Positions 1-8,775 of a stretch of 64,000 nt of DNA are shown piece after piece. Origin of the DNA: Bacillota bacterium (GTDB taxonomy: Bacteria; Bacillota; Clostridia; Christensenellales; SZUA-584); contig JAEZJG010000014.1 in assembly GCA_023415795.1 (NCBI GenBank), forward strand, positions 91,959 to 155,958, written 5' to 3'. A model generated the notes under the pieces. The model was not told the origin of the DNA, made no database searches, and saw only the letters and a list, made by a program, of their open reading frames with translations. The first letter of the stretch is position 1. Each line of letters opens with the position of its first letter. A program made the position numbers and the translations under genes.

Positions 1-451
1 CTTTTTTAACTGTTTTGCCGAACAGTCCGCTTTCAAAGCGTTTGAGAACCACGGCGGCAACGGCGACTTTGCCTTCAAATACCTCTCCTCGGGCTTCGGC
101 ATACACGACGCGGGCGATGTACGCCTTTTCCTCATCGCTGTATTTATAGGAGGGGGTGAAGCTCTCGTTCACCGTTTTGCTGAAAGAGCGCTCTTCTGCT
201 GCTGTCTTGACGGGCGGTGTATCATCCGCAAATGCCTGTGCTGTCCATTCCGGTCTCGGAGTCTCCTTGGTGCGGGCAGGCAGGCGCATCGAAGATGCTG
301 AACCGAAGCTTGGCAATGCAGAGACTCTTGAAGGCGCATTGCTAAAGGTTGGTGCGATTCCATCCGTACTGTTCATCGAACCCGCAGCCGTACAGAAAAA
401 TGCCAGAACGATTCCGACGACTGCTACGAGCTTGACTATTAGGTTTTTCAA
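1..451 (-). CDS. SleB-type cell wall hydrolase, N-terminal part (runs off the window)
   Basis: The visible part is about 150 residues. It starts at TTG 451, preceded by an AAAGGA-type ribosome binding site. Residues 1-25 form a signal peptide or N-terminal membrane anchor, followed by a Ser/Pro-rich linker. From about residue 115 the sequence (AYIARVVYAEARGEVFEGKV, then AVAAVVLKR) matches the opening of the cell wall hydrolase family (Hydrolase_2, SleB/CwlJ type), which cleaves spore cortex or vegetative peptidoglycan; the Glu of the YAEARGE motif is the presumed catalytic acid. The rest of the catalytic domain lies outside the window. The promoter at 597-625 would give a leader of about 140 nt. 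Whether it acts in germination or growth cannot be told. It is divergent from the SpoIID-like gene, which fits a shared peptidoglycan theme. Confidence 0.8.
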   Translation of the reverse strand, partial: MKNLIVKLVAVVGIVLAFFCTAAGSMNSTDGIAPTFSNAPSRVSALPSFGSASSMRLPARTKETPRPEWTAQAFADDTPPVKTAAEERSFSKTVNESFTPSYKYSDEEKAYIARVVYAEARGEVFEGKVAVAAVVLKRFESGLFGKTVKK

Positions 452-596
452 ACGTTTTCCTTTCTCCACAGATAAAAATATATATAGCTGCGGCTGTTTT
501 GGGCCGCTATGCTGTCGTGAAAGGTGCGGCCGTCTTTATGACGCTTTTGCTTAACAAATGTAAACATCACGTAATAATTATGCCGCATAGTTAGCA

Positions 597-625
597 AATA
601 TATAACATCAGCTCAAAAATGTCAA
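597..625 (-). promoter_or_regulatory. SigA-type promoter of the SleB-like hydrolase
   Basis: On the minus strand a perfect TTGACA (620-625) is separated by 17 bp from TATATT (597-602). This is a strong housekeeping-type promoter pointing at the gene that starts at 451. The consensus quality suggests vegetative rather than sporulation-sigma expression. Confidence 0.7.
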
Positions 626-744
626 CAAAAAACAGGATTTTTTATGTTTGCACCCCAAAACGGCAGGTAATACTTACCTGTTCATAAATTAATGCTAATC
701 GATACAGCAGGAACAGCCGATATAAAATTAGAGGTGACTTAAGC

Positions 745-3678
745 TTGTATATATATACTACCAAGGTTTTGCGCCGCGTGTTGGTTATGTTGTCTATTAT
801 CGCCGTTTTAGTCGGCGTTTTAGGCATGTACATAAACAACAGCTCGGCAGCCGACAAATCAATCGTACGCGTCAAGCTTTCAGTCGGGTCAGTATCATCG
901 CTCAGTTTTTCACTCAGCGGGAACTACGGTATTGAAGCAGACAGCTCAATAAGCATGTCCTCGGGCGACTATTCCGCTAAGATTGAAAATGGCGTAATAA
1001 AGCTTTATAAGGGCAGCTCTTTGGTGTGTTCGGGCGGCAGTGTCAAGGTGGTGGAGCGAAAGCCGTCTTCTGATTACAACTATGCCAAAATTAAGACGAC
1101 GACTTATGGTACCAACAACTATCGGGGAAACATTGAGTTTCTTATCAGCGGTAAATCGCTGATGGTGGTCAACCATGTGTATTTGGAATACTATCTCTAT
1201 GGCGTTGTGCCGCATGAGATGAGCAATTCGTGGCCGATGGAGGCGCTAAAGGCACAGGCGGTTACGGCGCGTACCTATGCGGTGCGGTATATGGGCGGCG
1301 GTTCCTACGATCTGCTGGATACCTCCGCCAGTCAGGTGTACCGCGGCTACAATCCGTCGTATACCAACGCGATAAAGGCTGTAAACGATACGGCAAAGAA
1401 AGTGCTGGTTTCACAGGGCAGCCTTGTACAAACGTATTTCGCGGCATCTAACGGCGGTTATACCGATATTCCGCAGCACGTGTGGTCTTCCAGCGCGAAG
1501 CTGATGCCTTACCACGTGATACAGGCGGACCCATTTGATACGCAGAACACCTGGAGCAATCAGGAAGTGCTGATTTTCCCCAAGACACTTGCCAAGGAGA
1601 GCGACATCGCGTATAAGGTGATGAAGGAGGGCTCGATGGTGGCAGGAAGCTCCAGCCTCAGTGCCAATGCAACCCGCTATCTGAAATTGATGGCTCTGCC
1701 CGCTGTAAAGGCAAAGGGATATGTGGGTGACGTCACCTCGGATATACAACTGCTGGGATTTGACCGTATTTTGGCGCATACCTATGAGGGCAATCACGGG
1801 CTTAAAGACTATTCTGGAAAAACAAATTGCGTCTGTTTCTATAAAGCGGATGTAACGATGCGTGTAACCGCTAGTCGCAAGGCGACGGAGGATGAGAAAG
1901 CTGAAACGGGTCAGCTATACGTTCAGGAGCCGGTGACGGTGACGGCAACAATTGACCTGCACAAGCTGGATGAGTCAGGCGGGCTTTATCAGGCGTTCAA
2001 TAACACCAGCTTGAGACTGTTTGTAGTGGAAGAAACCGCTGACAGCTGGAATATTTATCACAGGCGCTACGGACATGGAATCGGTATGTCTCAGAGGGGC
2101 GCGCAGCAGCGTGCGAGAGCGGGTCATACATATGAGCAGATTCTGTCGTTCTATTATCCGAACACGACGTTCGAGACACTGAATATTGCACCTCCCAGCA
2201 TGGATGCCCCGGTGGTGCAGGGTAACACAAACGCCACGGTCATCAATTGCAACAACTATGTAAATGTACGCAGTACACCTAGCACACAATATGCGGCGGT
2301 AGGCAAGGCGTTTGCCGGATCGCGCCTTCTTGTAACGCAGGCAGATGCGGCAGAAGGTTGGCATCAAATCAATTTCGGAGGCGTGACAGCATATATCAGC
2401 ACCGAGTTTGTAAAGATCGATGAGTTGGTGGCGAACGCGACGGTGATTAACTGTGTCAACTTTGTAAATGTGCGCAACACACCCAGCACGCAGTATGCGG
2501 CTGTCGGCAGTGTTGAAGCGAATGCCCGTATTACGGTGACGCAGGCTAACGCTGCTGAGGGCTGGCACAAGATTGCCTATGGCGGTGGTTTTGCATATAT
2601 TAGCGCCTATTATGTACAGATGGATGAGGCTGCTGCAACACCCACGCCGTCGCCCACTGTGACGGTGACACCGACACCGTCACCAACCGCAACAGTAGCG
2701 CCGACGCCGACACCGACTGTGACGGCAGCGCCGACGCCGACACCGACTGTGACCGCGACACCTACGCCCAAACCGACCGCAACCGCAGTACCGACGCCTA
2801 CACCGACACCGACGCCTACGCCGACGACGTCGACAACTAAGCCGGTGCCCACACCGACTGATGGTACGCTCTTGATCAAGCAGACGGGGCGTGTAACGGC
2901 AAATGAGCTGAATATTCGCAGTGGAGCGGGCACAAACCACAGCGTTTTGGGCAGTTTCGGCAAAAACGATGTGCTGTGCATCATACAGGCAGGCGGCAAG
3001 GATGGCTGGCATCAAATACTATACAGCGGCAAGGCTGCTTGGGTGTATGCGAATTACGTGGATATTACCAAACCCACGACAGGGACTATAACTGCTTCCG
3101 TGCTCAATGTACGCAAGAGCGCGGGCACGACAAGCGAGATACTTGGCAACCTTGAAAAAGGCGATAAGGTGGAGATTATTCAATTGAATGCTTCGCCGGA
3201 GTGGCACAAGATTATCTTCAACGGACTGGAAGGCTATGTGCACGCCAGCTATGTGGCGGTTGACAATGCTGTGACCCCGCCGACACAGCCTCCGGCGACT
3301 TCTCAGTACGCAACGGTGAATGCGTCTAAGCTCAACTTCAGAAAGAGCGCGGATCTGAAGAGCGCTGTCATTAAGACGCTGTCTCGCGGAGATACGGTGC
3401 AAGTGATAACACAGGGCAAGGAATGGCATCAGGTAAAGTATGGCGGCGTGACAGGTTATATGTCGGCTCAGTATTTAAAGCTGACAGCCGGAACCTACGG
3501 ACAGGTGAACGCGGGTACGCTTAACGTGCGCAGCGCATCATCCACATCTTCGTCGGTGCTGGGCAAGTTATCGAAGGGGGATGTGGTGGAGATACTGACT
3601 ACCGGAAAGGAATGGTATAAGATTCGATACAAATCTTCCACTGCGTATGTTTATGCGCCGTATATTAAGATCACGTAA
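745..3678 (+). CDS. SpoIID/LytB-domain protein with six SH3b repeats
   Basis: A 977-residue exported protein. It starts at TTG 745, eight bases after GAGGTG. Residues 1-36 are a signal peptide. About residues 60-490 form the SpoIID/LytB (amidase enhancer) domain, with EYYLYGVVPHEMSNSWPMEA and the C-terminal YGHGIGMSQRGAQ signature; this family includes the lytic transglycosylase SpoIID and amidase enhancers. Two bacterial SH3 repeats follow (about 500-630), then a Thr/Pro-rich linker (about 635-705), then four more SH3 repeats to the end (NIRSGAG, NVRKSAG, NFRKSAD, NVRSASS cores). SH3b domains usually bind peptidoglycan. The length is far above that of B. subtilis SpoIID and the linker suggests reach through the wall, so a vegetative remodelling enzyme is more likely than the engulfment protein itself. 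A terminator follows directly. Confidence 0.9.
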   Translation: MYIYTTKVLRRVLVMLSIIAVLVGVLGMYINNSSAADKSIVRVKLSVGSVSSLSFSLSGNYGIEADSSISMSSGDYSAKIENGVIKLYKGSSLVCSGGSVKVVERKPSSDYNYAKIKTTTYGTNNYRGNIEFLISGKSLMVVNHVYLEYYLYGVVPHEMSNSWPMEALKAQAVTARTYAVRYMGGGSYDLLDTSASQVYRGYNPSYTNAIKAVNDTAKKVLVSQGSLVQTYFAASNGGYTDIPQHVWSSSAKLMPYHVIQADPFDTQNTWSNQEVLIFPKTLAKESDIAYKVMKEGSMVAGSSSLSANATRYLKLMALPAVKAKGYVGDVTSDIQLLGFDRILAHTYEGNHGLKDYSGKTNCVCFYKADVTMRVTASRKATEDEKAETGQLYVQEPVTVTATIDLHKLDESGGLYQAFNNTSLRLFVVEETADSWNIYHRRYGHGIGMSQRGAQQRARAGHTYEQILSFYYPNTTFETLNIAPPSMDAPVVQGNTNATVINCNNYVNVRSTPSTQYAAVGKAFAGSRLLVTQADAAEGWHQINFGGVTAYISTEFVKIDELVANATVINCVNFVNVRNTPSTQYAAVGSVEANARITVTQANAAEGWHKIAYGGGFAYISAYYVQMDEAAATPTPSPTVTVTPTPSPTATVAPTPTPTVTAAPTPTPTVTATPTPKPTATAVPTPTPTPTPTPTTSTTKPVPTPTDGTLLIKQTGRVTANELNIRSGAGTNHSVLGSFGKNDVLCIIQAGGKDGWHQILYSGKAAWVYANYVDITKPTTGTITASVLNVRKSAGTTSEILGNLEKGDKVEIIQLNASPEWHKIIFNGLEGYVHASYVAVDNAVTPPTQPPATSQYATVNASKLNFRKSADLKSAVIKTLSRGDTVQVITQGKEWHQVKYGGVTGYMSAQYLKLTAGTYGQVNAGTLNVRSASSTSSSVLGKLSKGDVVEILTTGKEWYKIRYKSSTAYVYAPYIKIT

Positions 3679-3692
3679 AGTCAAAGTCAAAA

Positions 3693-3721
3693 AGAGTGCG
3701 CAAGTGTGTGCTCTTTTTTTA
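3693..3721 (+). terminator. Rho-independent terminator after the SpoIID-like gene
   Basis: AGAGTGCGCA (3693-3702) pairs with TGTGTGCTCT (3705-3714) over ten positions including G-U pairs, and is followed by a run of T. It lies 15 bp after the stop codon. Confidence 0.8.
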
Positions 3722-3745
3722 TACATTAAAGCCTGTCAAGCTGCG

Positions 3746-3886
3746 TTGTCCACAAACTTAAAAAATTCTCCCAAGGATCGATAAGTACGATTATAGAGCC
3801 AAATTCGAGAGTTATCCACTGCTTTGAGACAGTTATCCACCGGAAATGGTGGATAACTGAGACTGAACATGCACTGCATATATAAT
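3746..3886. promoter_or_regulatory. Cluster of four DnaA-box-like 9-mers next to a putative promoter
   Basis: Four sequences one base away from the DnaA box TTATCCACA lie in 112 bp: TTGTCCACA (3746-3754), TTATCCACT (3812-3820), TTATCCACC (3833-3841) and, on the other strand, TTATCCACC (3849-3857). The last two form a perfect inverted repeat, GTTATCCACC / GGTGGATAAC, with a 6-bp spacer. A TATAAT at 3881-3886, with no good -35, follows 23 bp after it, so a protein bound to the repeat would touch the -35 region. The next gene is the XRE regulator at 4076. No convincing gene is seen in 3722-4075; the 64-codon frame at 3885 lacks a ribosome binding site. A different palindrome-binding repressor is the alternative reading. 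Confidence 0.5.
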
Positions 3887-4075
3887 GAATAAATATACGA
3901 TTTGCAGAGATTTAGATAGAAAAATGGCCCAAAATGTATTAATAGCAGACTGGACATTAATGAAATGTGGGTTAAAAAAAGAGAGTCAATTAGGCGCAAC
4001 AAACGCTTGCGTGACAATAGCGGCGGGGACTGATAATATGGCGGTAAAGCTAAGAACTGGCAGGGAGGGCAACAG

Positions 4076-4738
4076 ATGAACACGGTGGGCGGGCATATCA
4101 GCGTGTTTCGTAAAAAAGCGAACATGACACAGCAAACGCTCGCGGACCAGCTGAACGTGACACGGCAGGCGGTGTCACAATGGGAGAACGGAAATACGCA
4201 GCCCGACCTCGACACGCTGGCAGCCATCGCGGACGTATTTGGCGTGGACATAACAGAAGTGATCTATGGGGAGAAGCGGAAGGAAACTTTGGGGATAGAT
4301 CCGGAGCGGCGGAAACGGTATCTGACAGGGTTGATCGTGTTTGGTACATTAGCACTGGTAATGTGGATAGTTTTTCTATTTATCAGACCGTTATTTATTG
4401 AACAGCAAAACAATTTCAATAATTTACCAACGACATTATATATGTATTATGCTGAACCACTACTCTATCTGTTTATTCCCATGGCGGTACTATACGGGTG
4501 TTCGCTGTTATGGGATATTAGGATTCGTCATAAGAGTATAAGACTGTCCATACTGATTGCGGTAGTAACGTATGTTTTGATACATTATGCCGCAGGGGTG
4601 GTGTATTTGCGTAACGGTGAACTGCCGTGGCTAGTATTTGACTATCAGATTTTTTTCCCCAAGAATCGGGCCATTTTTCTCATCCCCGGCATCGGCCTGT
4701 TTCTGGGGCTGAACGGACATGGACGGAACCGAAGGTAG
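4076..4738 (+). CDS. XRE-family regulator with C-terminal membrane segments
   Basis: 220 residues. It starts at ATG 4076 after GGGAGGG. Residues 8-62 are a Cro/CI-type helix-turn-helix (FRKKANMTQQTLADQLNVTR, then QAVSQWENGNTQPDLDTLAAIA). The C-terminal part has about four hydrophobic segments (near 83-103, 122-147, 155-178 and 195-212), so the regulator is anchored in the membrane, a layout common in Clostridia. Targets are unknown. It stands alone between the SpoIID-like gene and the oppositely transcribed ileS, with the DnaA-box-like inverted repeat in its upstream region. Its job could be envelope sensing; nothing in the sequence proves this. Confidence 0.85.
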   Translation: MNTVGGHISVFRKKANMTQQTLADQLNVTRQAVSQWENGNTQPDLDTLAAIADVFGVDITEVIYGEKRKETLGIDPERRKRYLTGLIVFGTLALVMWIVFLFIRPLFIEQQNNFNNLPTTLYMYYAEPLLYLFIPMAVLYGCSLLWDIRIRHKSIRLSILIAVVTYVLIHYAAGVVYLRNGELPWLVFDYQIFFPKNRAIFLIPGIGLFLGLNGHGRNRR

Positions 4739-4800
4739 CAAGCATTGAGTGAGAGGAGGCTGTGCGTCATACATGGGATTACTCACTGCGTTCGGAATGA

Positions 4801-4834
4801 CATCAGAAATAATAGCCTGCTATTATTTCTGATG
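4801..4834. repeat. Perfect 15-bp inverted repeat (hairpin) between convergent genes
   Basis: CATCAGAAATAATAG (4801-4815) and its exact complement (4820-4834) flank a 4-base loop. No T-run follows on either strand, so it is not a normal terminator. A second GC-rich hairpin, AGGGGAG / CTCCCCT, lies nearby at about 4876-4893. The stretch 4739-4912 holds no convincing gene. It could be a relic of a small mobile repeat. Confidence 0.5.
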
Positions 4835-4912
4835 GGTGGCGGACGGCCCATGAGTGCGTTGCGGGAGATGCGGGAGGGGAGAACCCCTCCCCTACAAAAT
4901 ACCGTGGATAGT

Positions 4913-4943
4913 AAAAGGCCGATGCAGTTTTTGCACCGGCCTT
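4913..4943 (-). terminator. Terminator of ileS
   Basis: Read on the minus strand, AAGGCCGGTGCA pairs with TGCATCGGCCTT (one G-U) around a 5-base loop and runs into TTTT. It lies about 20 bp after the ileS stop codon. Confidence 0.8.
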
Positions 4944-4964
4944 GCTCATACTATTCGTTTGCTT

Positions 4965-7900
4965 TTACAGCTTCTGTACGCTCATCGTGGCCTTTTCGCC
5001 GTTGATATCCCATTCCTTCTCGTAGCCTGAGAGGGTGTCGGCAATCTCGTCCGCCAGCACCTCGGAGACAATCTCCTCGGCATTGCGGGATACCACGCCC
5101 GCCAGCTTGTCGTTACCGGTGAGAGCAAAGCGGATGTGGTCCATCACCTCGAAGCCAGCCTCCTTGCGCATCGTCTGTATCTTGGATATCAGCTCGCGCA
5201 CGAAGCCTTCTTCAATCAGCTCCTCGGTCAGCGTGGTTTCCAGTATCGCGCTCACGCCGCTGTCGCTTTCCACCACATAGCCGTCCTTTTGCTTGGGCTC
5301 GATCAGCAGGTCTTCCTCGGTGAGTACGACTTCAGTGCCGTTGGCGTTGAAGCTGTAAGTGCCGCCGCCGTGCACTGCGTTCACGATGTCGATACCGTCG
5401 CCCTCGGAGAGGTGTTCGCGAATGGTGTTCAGCAGCTTGCCATATTTGGGCCCCAGTGTGCGCATTTGCGGCTTGATATTATACGCGATGTACTGTGTGA
5501 CATCCGCACCGAAGGAAACCTTCTTGATGTTCAATTCACCCTCAATCAGCTCAGTGAACATGTCGCCCGGATCGTCCACACCGCCTACGTACATGTTGGC
5601 GATGGGCTGGCGGTTCTTGATGACGGCGGTATTGCGCGCGCTGCGTCCCAACACCACCACCTTGAGCACGGTGTCCATGCCTGCCTCCAGCGCCTTGTCG
5701 ATCAACGACGCATCAGCGACGGGGAAGCTGGTGAGGTGTACGCTCTCCGGAGCATTCTTGTCCACGCTGCGCACGAGATTCTGGTAGATCGTTTCCGTCA
5801 TGAACGGAATGAAGGGTGCGGCCACGCGGCAGAGCGTCTCCAGCACGGTGTGCAGCGTCAGGAATGCGTCCACCTTGTCTTCCTCCATGCCGGAAGCCCA
5901 GAAGCGGTTGCGGCAGCGGCGCACGTACCAGTTGGACAGCTCGTCCACGAACTTATCCAGCTCGCGCGCGGGCTCGGTAATGCGGTAGCTGTCGAGATAG
6001 CGCCCCACTGTCTGCACCAGCGTGTGCAGGCGCGACAGAATCCATTTGTCCATCACGTTGTTCAGCGACAGCTTGTGCTGGGTGGGGTCAAAGTCGTCGA
6101 TGTCGGCGTACAGTATGTAGAACGCGTACGTGTTCCACAGCGTGCCCATGAACTTTCGCTGAGCCTCAGACACTGCGTCGTCATAGAAACGGCTGGGCAG
6201 CCACGGGGCGCTGCCCACGTAGAAATACCAGCGCACAGCGTCGGCACCCTGCTTATCCAGCACCGCCCATGGGTCTACCACGTTGCCCTTATGCTTGCTC
6301 ATTTTCTGACCGTCCTTGTCCTGCACGTGACCCAGCACGATGCAGTTCTCAAACGGGTTGCGCTCGAACACGGCCGTGCCGATGGCCAGCAGCGTATAGA
6401 ACCAGCCGCGCGTTTGGTCGACGGCTTCGCTGATGAAGTCCGCCGGGAAACGGCGCTCGAATTCTTCCTTGTTCTCGAAGGGGTAGTGCCACTGCGCAAA
6501 CGGCATTGCGCCGGAATCGTACCAGCAGTCGATGACCTCGGAAACGCGCTTCATGACGCCGCCGCACTTGGGGCAGTCCAGCGTCACCACGTCGATGAAC
6601 GGCTTGTGCAGCTCGATATCCGCAGGCACATTGTGCCCCAGCTCCTGCAGCTCCGCGATAGAGCCGATGACGTGCACATGGCCGCAGCCGCACGTCCACA
6701 CAGGCAGCGGCGTGCCCCAGTAGCGCTCGCGGGAGAGGCCCCAATCGATGACGTTCTCGAGGAAGTTGCCCATACGGCCTTCCTTGATGTTGTCGGGCAG
6801 CCAACCCACAGCGCGGTTATTCTTCATCAGCAGGTCGCGCACGGCCGTCATGCGGATGAACCATGTGCTGCGGGCATAGTACAGCAGCGGCGTGTCGCAG
6901 CGCCAACAGAAGGGATAGCTGTGGGCATATTTCTTTGTGTCCAGCAGCAGCCCGCGCTCCTTGAGGTTTGCGATGATTTTGGGATCAGCATCCTTCACAA
7001 AGACGCCGTCCCACGGCGTGCCGCCTTTAAAGCGACCCTGCTCGTTCACCATCTGCACGAAAGGCAGGTCGTAGTTGCGACCCACGCGCGCGTCGTCTTC
7101 ACCGAAGGCAGGCGCGTTATGCACCACGCCGGTGCCGTCCGTCAGCGTGACGTAGTCGTCCACCGTCACGTAATAAGCTTTCTTATCCGCCGCACCAAAG
7201 TCGTACAGCGGCTCGTATTCCTTGTATTCCAGCTCCTTGCCGGTGTACTCCGCCACGATCTTGGCGTCTGCACCCAGCACAGCTTCCACCAGCGCGCCTG
7301 CCATGATGAAGTATTCGCCGTTCACTTCCGCCTTCACGTACTGCTGGCGCGGGTGTACGCACAGTGCCACGTTAGAGGGCAGCGTCCAGGGTGTGGTCGT
7401 CCACGCAAGAATGTAGGTGTTATCCTCACCCTTTGCCTTGAACTTGACGAATACCGATTCTTCCTCGACATCCTTGTACCCTTGAGCCACCTCGTGCGAC
7501 GACAGTGCCGTTCCGCAGCGCGGGCAATAAGGAACCACCTTGTGCCCCTTGTACAGCAGACCCTTCTCGTGGATCTGCTTCAGCGACCACCAGACGGACT
7601 CGATATAGTTGTTTTCGTAGGTGATGTACGGATGCTCCATATCCGCCCAGAAGCCGACACGTTCGCTCATGCGTTCCCAATCGCCCTTGTATTTCCAGAC
7701 GCTCTTCTTGCACTCGGCGATAAATGGCTCCACACCGTACTGCTCGATCTGTTCCTTGCCGTCGAGACCCAGCAGCTTTTCAACTTCCAGCTCTACCGGC
7801 AGACCATGCGTATCCCAACCGGCCTTGCGCAGCACGTCAAAGCCCTGCATCGTACGATACCGCGGGATCAGATCCTTGATGCAGCGCGTCAGTATATGAC

Positions 7901-8072
7901 CGATGTGCGGCTTGCCGTTGGCCGTAGGCGGACCGTCGTAAAACGTGTACGGCTTATTGCCGCTGTTTTTCTCAGTCGTCTTCTCGAATATGCGGTTCTC
8001 TTTCCAGAACTCCAGAACTTTGAGCTCTCTGTCGCGAAAATTGAGATCCTTGTCTACCTGTTTGTACAGCAT
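4965..8072 (-). CDS. ileS: Isoleucyl-tRNA synthetase, type 2 (IleS2-like)
   Basis: 1035 residues; charges tRNA-Ile with isoleucine in the cytoplasm. Class I motifs are clear: GPPTANGKPHIGH (HIGH region, about residue 47) and DGQKMSKHKGN (KMSKS loop). An editing (CP1) domain lies between them and an anticodon-binding domain with C-terminal extension follows. The length, the PPTANGKP form of the first motif and the absence of a C-terminal zinc finger fit the eukaryote-like IleRS2 class, whose members often resist mupirocin; resistance here is an inference. It starts at ATG 8072 with AAGGAG upstream. Expression is controlled by the T-box leader at 8107-8374. No second ileS is seen in the window. 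Confidence 0.96.
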   Translation of the reverse strand: MLYKQVDKDLNFRDRELKVLEFWKENRIFEKTTEKNSGNKPYTFYDGPPTANGKPHIGHILTRCIKDLIPRYRTMQGFDVLRKAGWDTHGLPVELEVEKLLGLDGKEQIEQYGVEPFIAECKKSVWKYKGDWERMSERVGFWADMEHPYITYENNYIESVWWSLKQIHEKGLLYKGHKVVPYCPRCGTALSSHEVAQGYKDVEEESVFVKFKAKGEDNTYILAWTTTPWTLPSNVALCVHPRQQYVKAEVNGEYFIMAGALVEAVLGADAKIVAEYTGKELEYKEYEPLYDFGAADKKAYYVTVDDYVTLTDGTGVVHNAPAFGEDDARVGRNYDLPFVQMVNEQGRFKGGTPWDGVFVKDADPKIIANLKERGLLLDTKKYAHSYPFCWRCDTPLLYYARSTWFIRMTAVRDLLMKNNRAVGWLPDNIKEGRMGNFLENVIDWGLSRERYWGTPLPVWTCGCGHVHVIGSIAELQELGHNVPADIELHKPFIDVVTLDCPKCGGVMKRVSEVIDCWYDSGAMPFAQWHYPFENKEEFERRFPADFISEAVDQTRGWFYTLLAIGTAVFERNPFENCIVLGHVQDKDGQKMSKHKGNVVDPWAVLDKQGADAVRWYFYVGSAPWLPSRFYDDAVSEAQRKFMGTLWNTYAFYILYADIDDFDPTQHKLSLNNVMDKWILSRLHTLVQTVGRYLDSYRITEPARELDKFVDELSNWYVRRCRNRFWASGMEEDKVDAFLTLHTVLETLCRVAAPFIPFMTETIYQNLVRSVDKNAPESVHLTSFPVADASLIDKALEAGMDTVLKVVVLGRSARNTAVIKNRQPIANMYVGGVDDPGDMFTELIEGELNIKKVSFGADVTQYIAYNIKPQMRTLGPKYGKLLNTIREHLSEGDGIDIVNAVHGGGTYSFNANGTEVVLTEEDLLIEPKQKDGYVVESDSGVSAILETTLTEELIEEGFVRELISKIQTMRKEAGFEVMDHIRFALTGNDKLAGVVSRNAEEIVSEVLADEIADTLSGYEKEWDINGEKATMSVQKL

Positions 8073-8106
8073 CTAACTCTCCTTATTTGGCGTATTTGCG
8101 CCTTAT

Positions 8107-8374
8107 AAATAAAAAAGCGCCTTGCCCGCTTGGGGCAAAAGACGCACGTCTCTCACGGTACCACCCAAAGCATGCCCAAAATCATAAAGGCATATCTTTT
8201 GCGCGCTGTAACGGGCGCGAAGCGTTTCGGCCTACTGGATAAAATCGTTAAGCCGAAAGGCTGGCAGGTGATGACAAAGCTTGCCGCTGAGGTCGGGGCT
8301 TACACCGTCTCCCCGCTCGCTGTGCCGTGCGCTGCAAATCGCCGTGTCCTGCGTCAAAGCCATAAAATCTACGT
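8107..8374 (-). promoter_or_regulatory. T-box riboswitch (Ile-specific) upstream of ileS
   Basis: On the minus strand the T-box core GGGTGGTACCGTGAGAG is complementary to + positions about 8151-8167. A terminator follows (GACGTGCGTC, then GCCCCAAGCGGGC and a T-run at about 8111-8150). Upstream, a Stem I-like region holds a GGTG-type distal motif, and the triplet ATC (complement of 8270-8272) is followed by ACCTG as expected for a specifier loop; ATC is an Ile codon, which agrees with the downstream gene. Uncharged tRNA-Ile would stabilise the antiterminator and switch ileS on. Exact boundaries are estimated from the promoter at 8381-8409. Confidence 0.88.
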
Positions 8375-8380
8375 TTTCCT

Positions 8381-8409
8381 ATTATAATCGTTAAAAATGC
8401 GTTTGTAAA
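8381..8409 (-). promoter_or_regulatory. Promoter of the T-box/ileS transcript
   Basis: On the minus strand TTTACA (complement of 8404-8409) is spaced 17 bp from TATAAT (complement of 8381-8386). It lies just upstream of the T-box region. Confidence 0.75.
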
Positions 8410-8497
8410 GAACGAGCTTTACAGCACGAAACACAGACTTTTTTAGACTTTTCGTCATGAGGTGCGCCGGTTAAATATAAAAAAATAAAATTAACTC

Positions 8498-8526
8498 TTG
8501 CCAAAAAAGAAAGAGACAATTATAAT
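8498..8526 (+). promoter_or_regulatory. Promoter of tRNA-Gln
   Basis: TTGCCA (8498-8503), a 17-bp spacer and TATAAT (8521-8526) lie about 80 bp upstream of the tRNA on the same strand. Confidence 0.65.
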
Positions 8527-8607
8527 AACTTTTGCGGTAATCGTAGTGTCAGTTAAGCCTGAGCAAACAGTGTAAAAACTTGGGAGACTGATAACTTGGC
8601 ATGATAT

Positions 8608-8681
8608 AGCGGAATTGTGTAACGGTAGCACCTACGACTCTGACTCGTATTGTCTAGGTTCGAATCCTAGTTCCGCTGCCA
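8608..8681 (+). tRNA. tRNA-Gln (anticodon CTG)
   Basis: The acceptor stem AGCGGAA (8608-8614) pairs with TTCCGCT (8671-8677). The anticodon stem TACGA/TCGTA encloses loop CTCTGAC, giving anticodon CTG (reads CAG, Gln). The T arm contains GGTTCGAATCC, and a G discriminator plus CCA is encoded (8678-8681). The 3' part from 8659 is also the left attachment site of the integrated element, which restores the tRNA sequence exactly. Confidence 0.95.
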
Positions 8682-8684
8682 GAA
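8659..8684 (+). repeat. attL: 26-bp tRNA-Gln 3' end
   Basis: Begins TTCGAATCCTAGTTCC and continues through the encoded CCA to GAA. It is identical to 23844-23869; the match stops on both sides (8685 G versus 23870 A; 8658 G versus 23843 T). Confidence 0.9.
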
Positions 8685-8685
8685 G

Positions 8686-8718
8686 AAAACCCCGAAACCA
8701 CGATGGTTACGGGGTTTT
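8686..8718 (+). terminator. Element-borne terminator after tRNA-Gln
   Basis: AAAACCCCG (8686-8694) pairs with CGGGGTTTT (8710-8718), with an inner AACC/GGTT stem. It lies just inside attL, so the element brings its own terminator for the tRNA it interrupts. Confidence 0.75.
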
Positions 8719-8748
8719 CTCTTATCTAGAGGTTGAAAAATGCAGTGG

Positions 8749-8771
8749 CTGGACACATTTTGGACACAAAA
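8749..8771 (+). repeat. Integrase arm-site candidate near attL
   Basis: CTGGACACATTTTGGACACA plus AAA is 23 bp long and holds two GGACAC half-repeats. The same 23 bp recur at 23709-23731 near attR, in the same orientation. The place and doubling suggest arm-type binding sites for the integrase; this is inferred. Confidence 0.6.
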
Positions 8772-8775
8772 CATT

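Noticed and set aside
3746..3857. Chromosomal replication origin
   Set aside because: DnaA-box-like sites are present but there is no dnaA, dnaN, AT-rich unwinding region or larger box array.
3885..4079. A 64-codon frame after the DnaA-box cluster
   Set aside because: No ribosome binding site, no recognisable sequence, and it lies over a probable promoter/leader.
5136..8108. A 990-codon plus-strand frame opposite ileS
   Set aside because: It mirrors the synthetase gene with His/Val/Gln-rich, low-complexity sequence, no ribosome binding site and no domain; ileS has all its motifs on the other strand.
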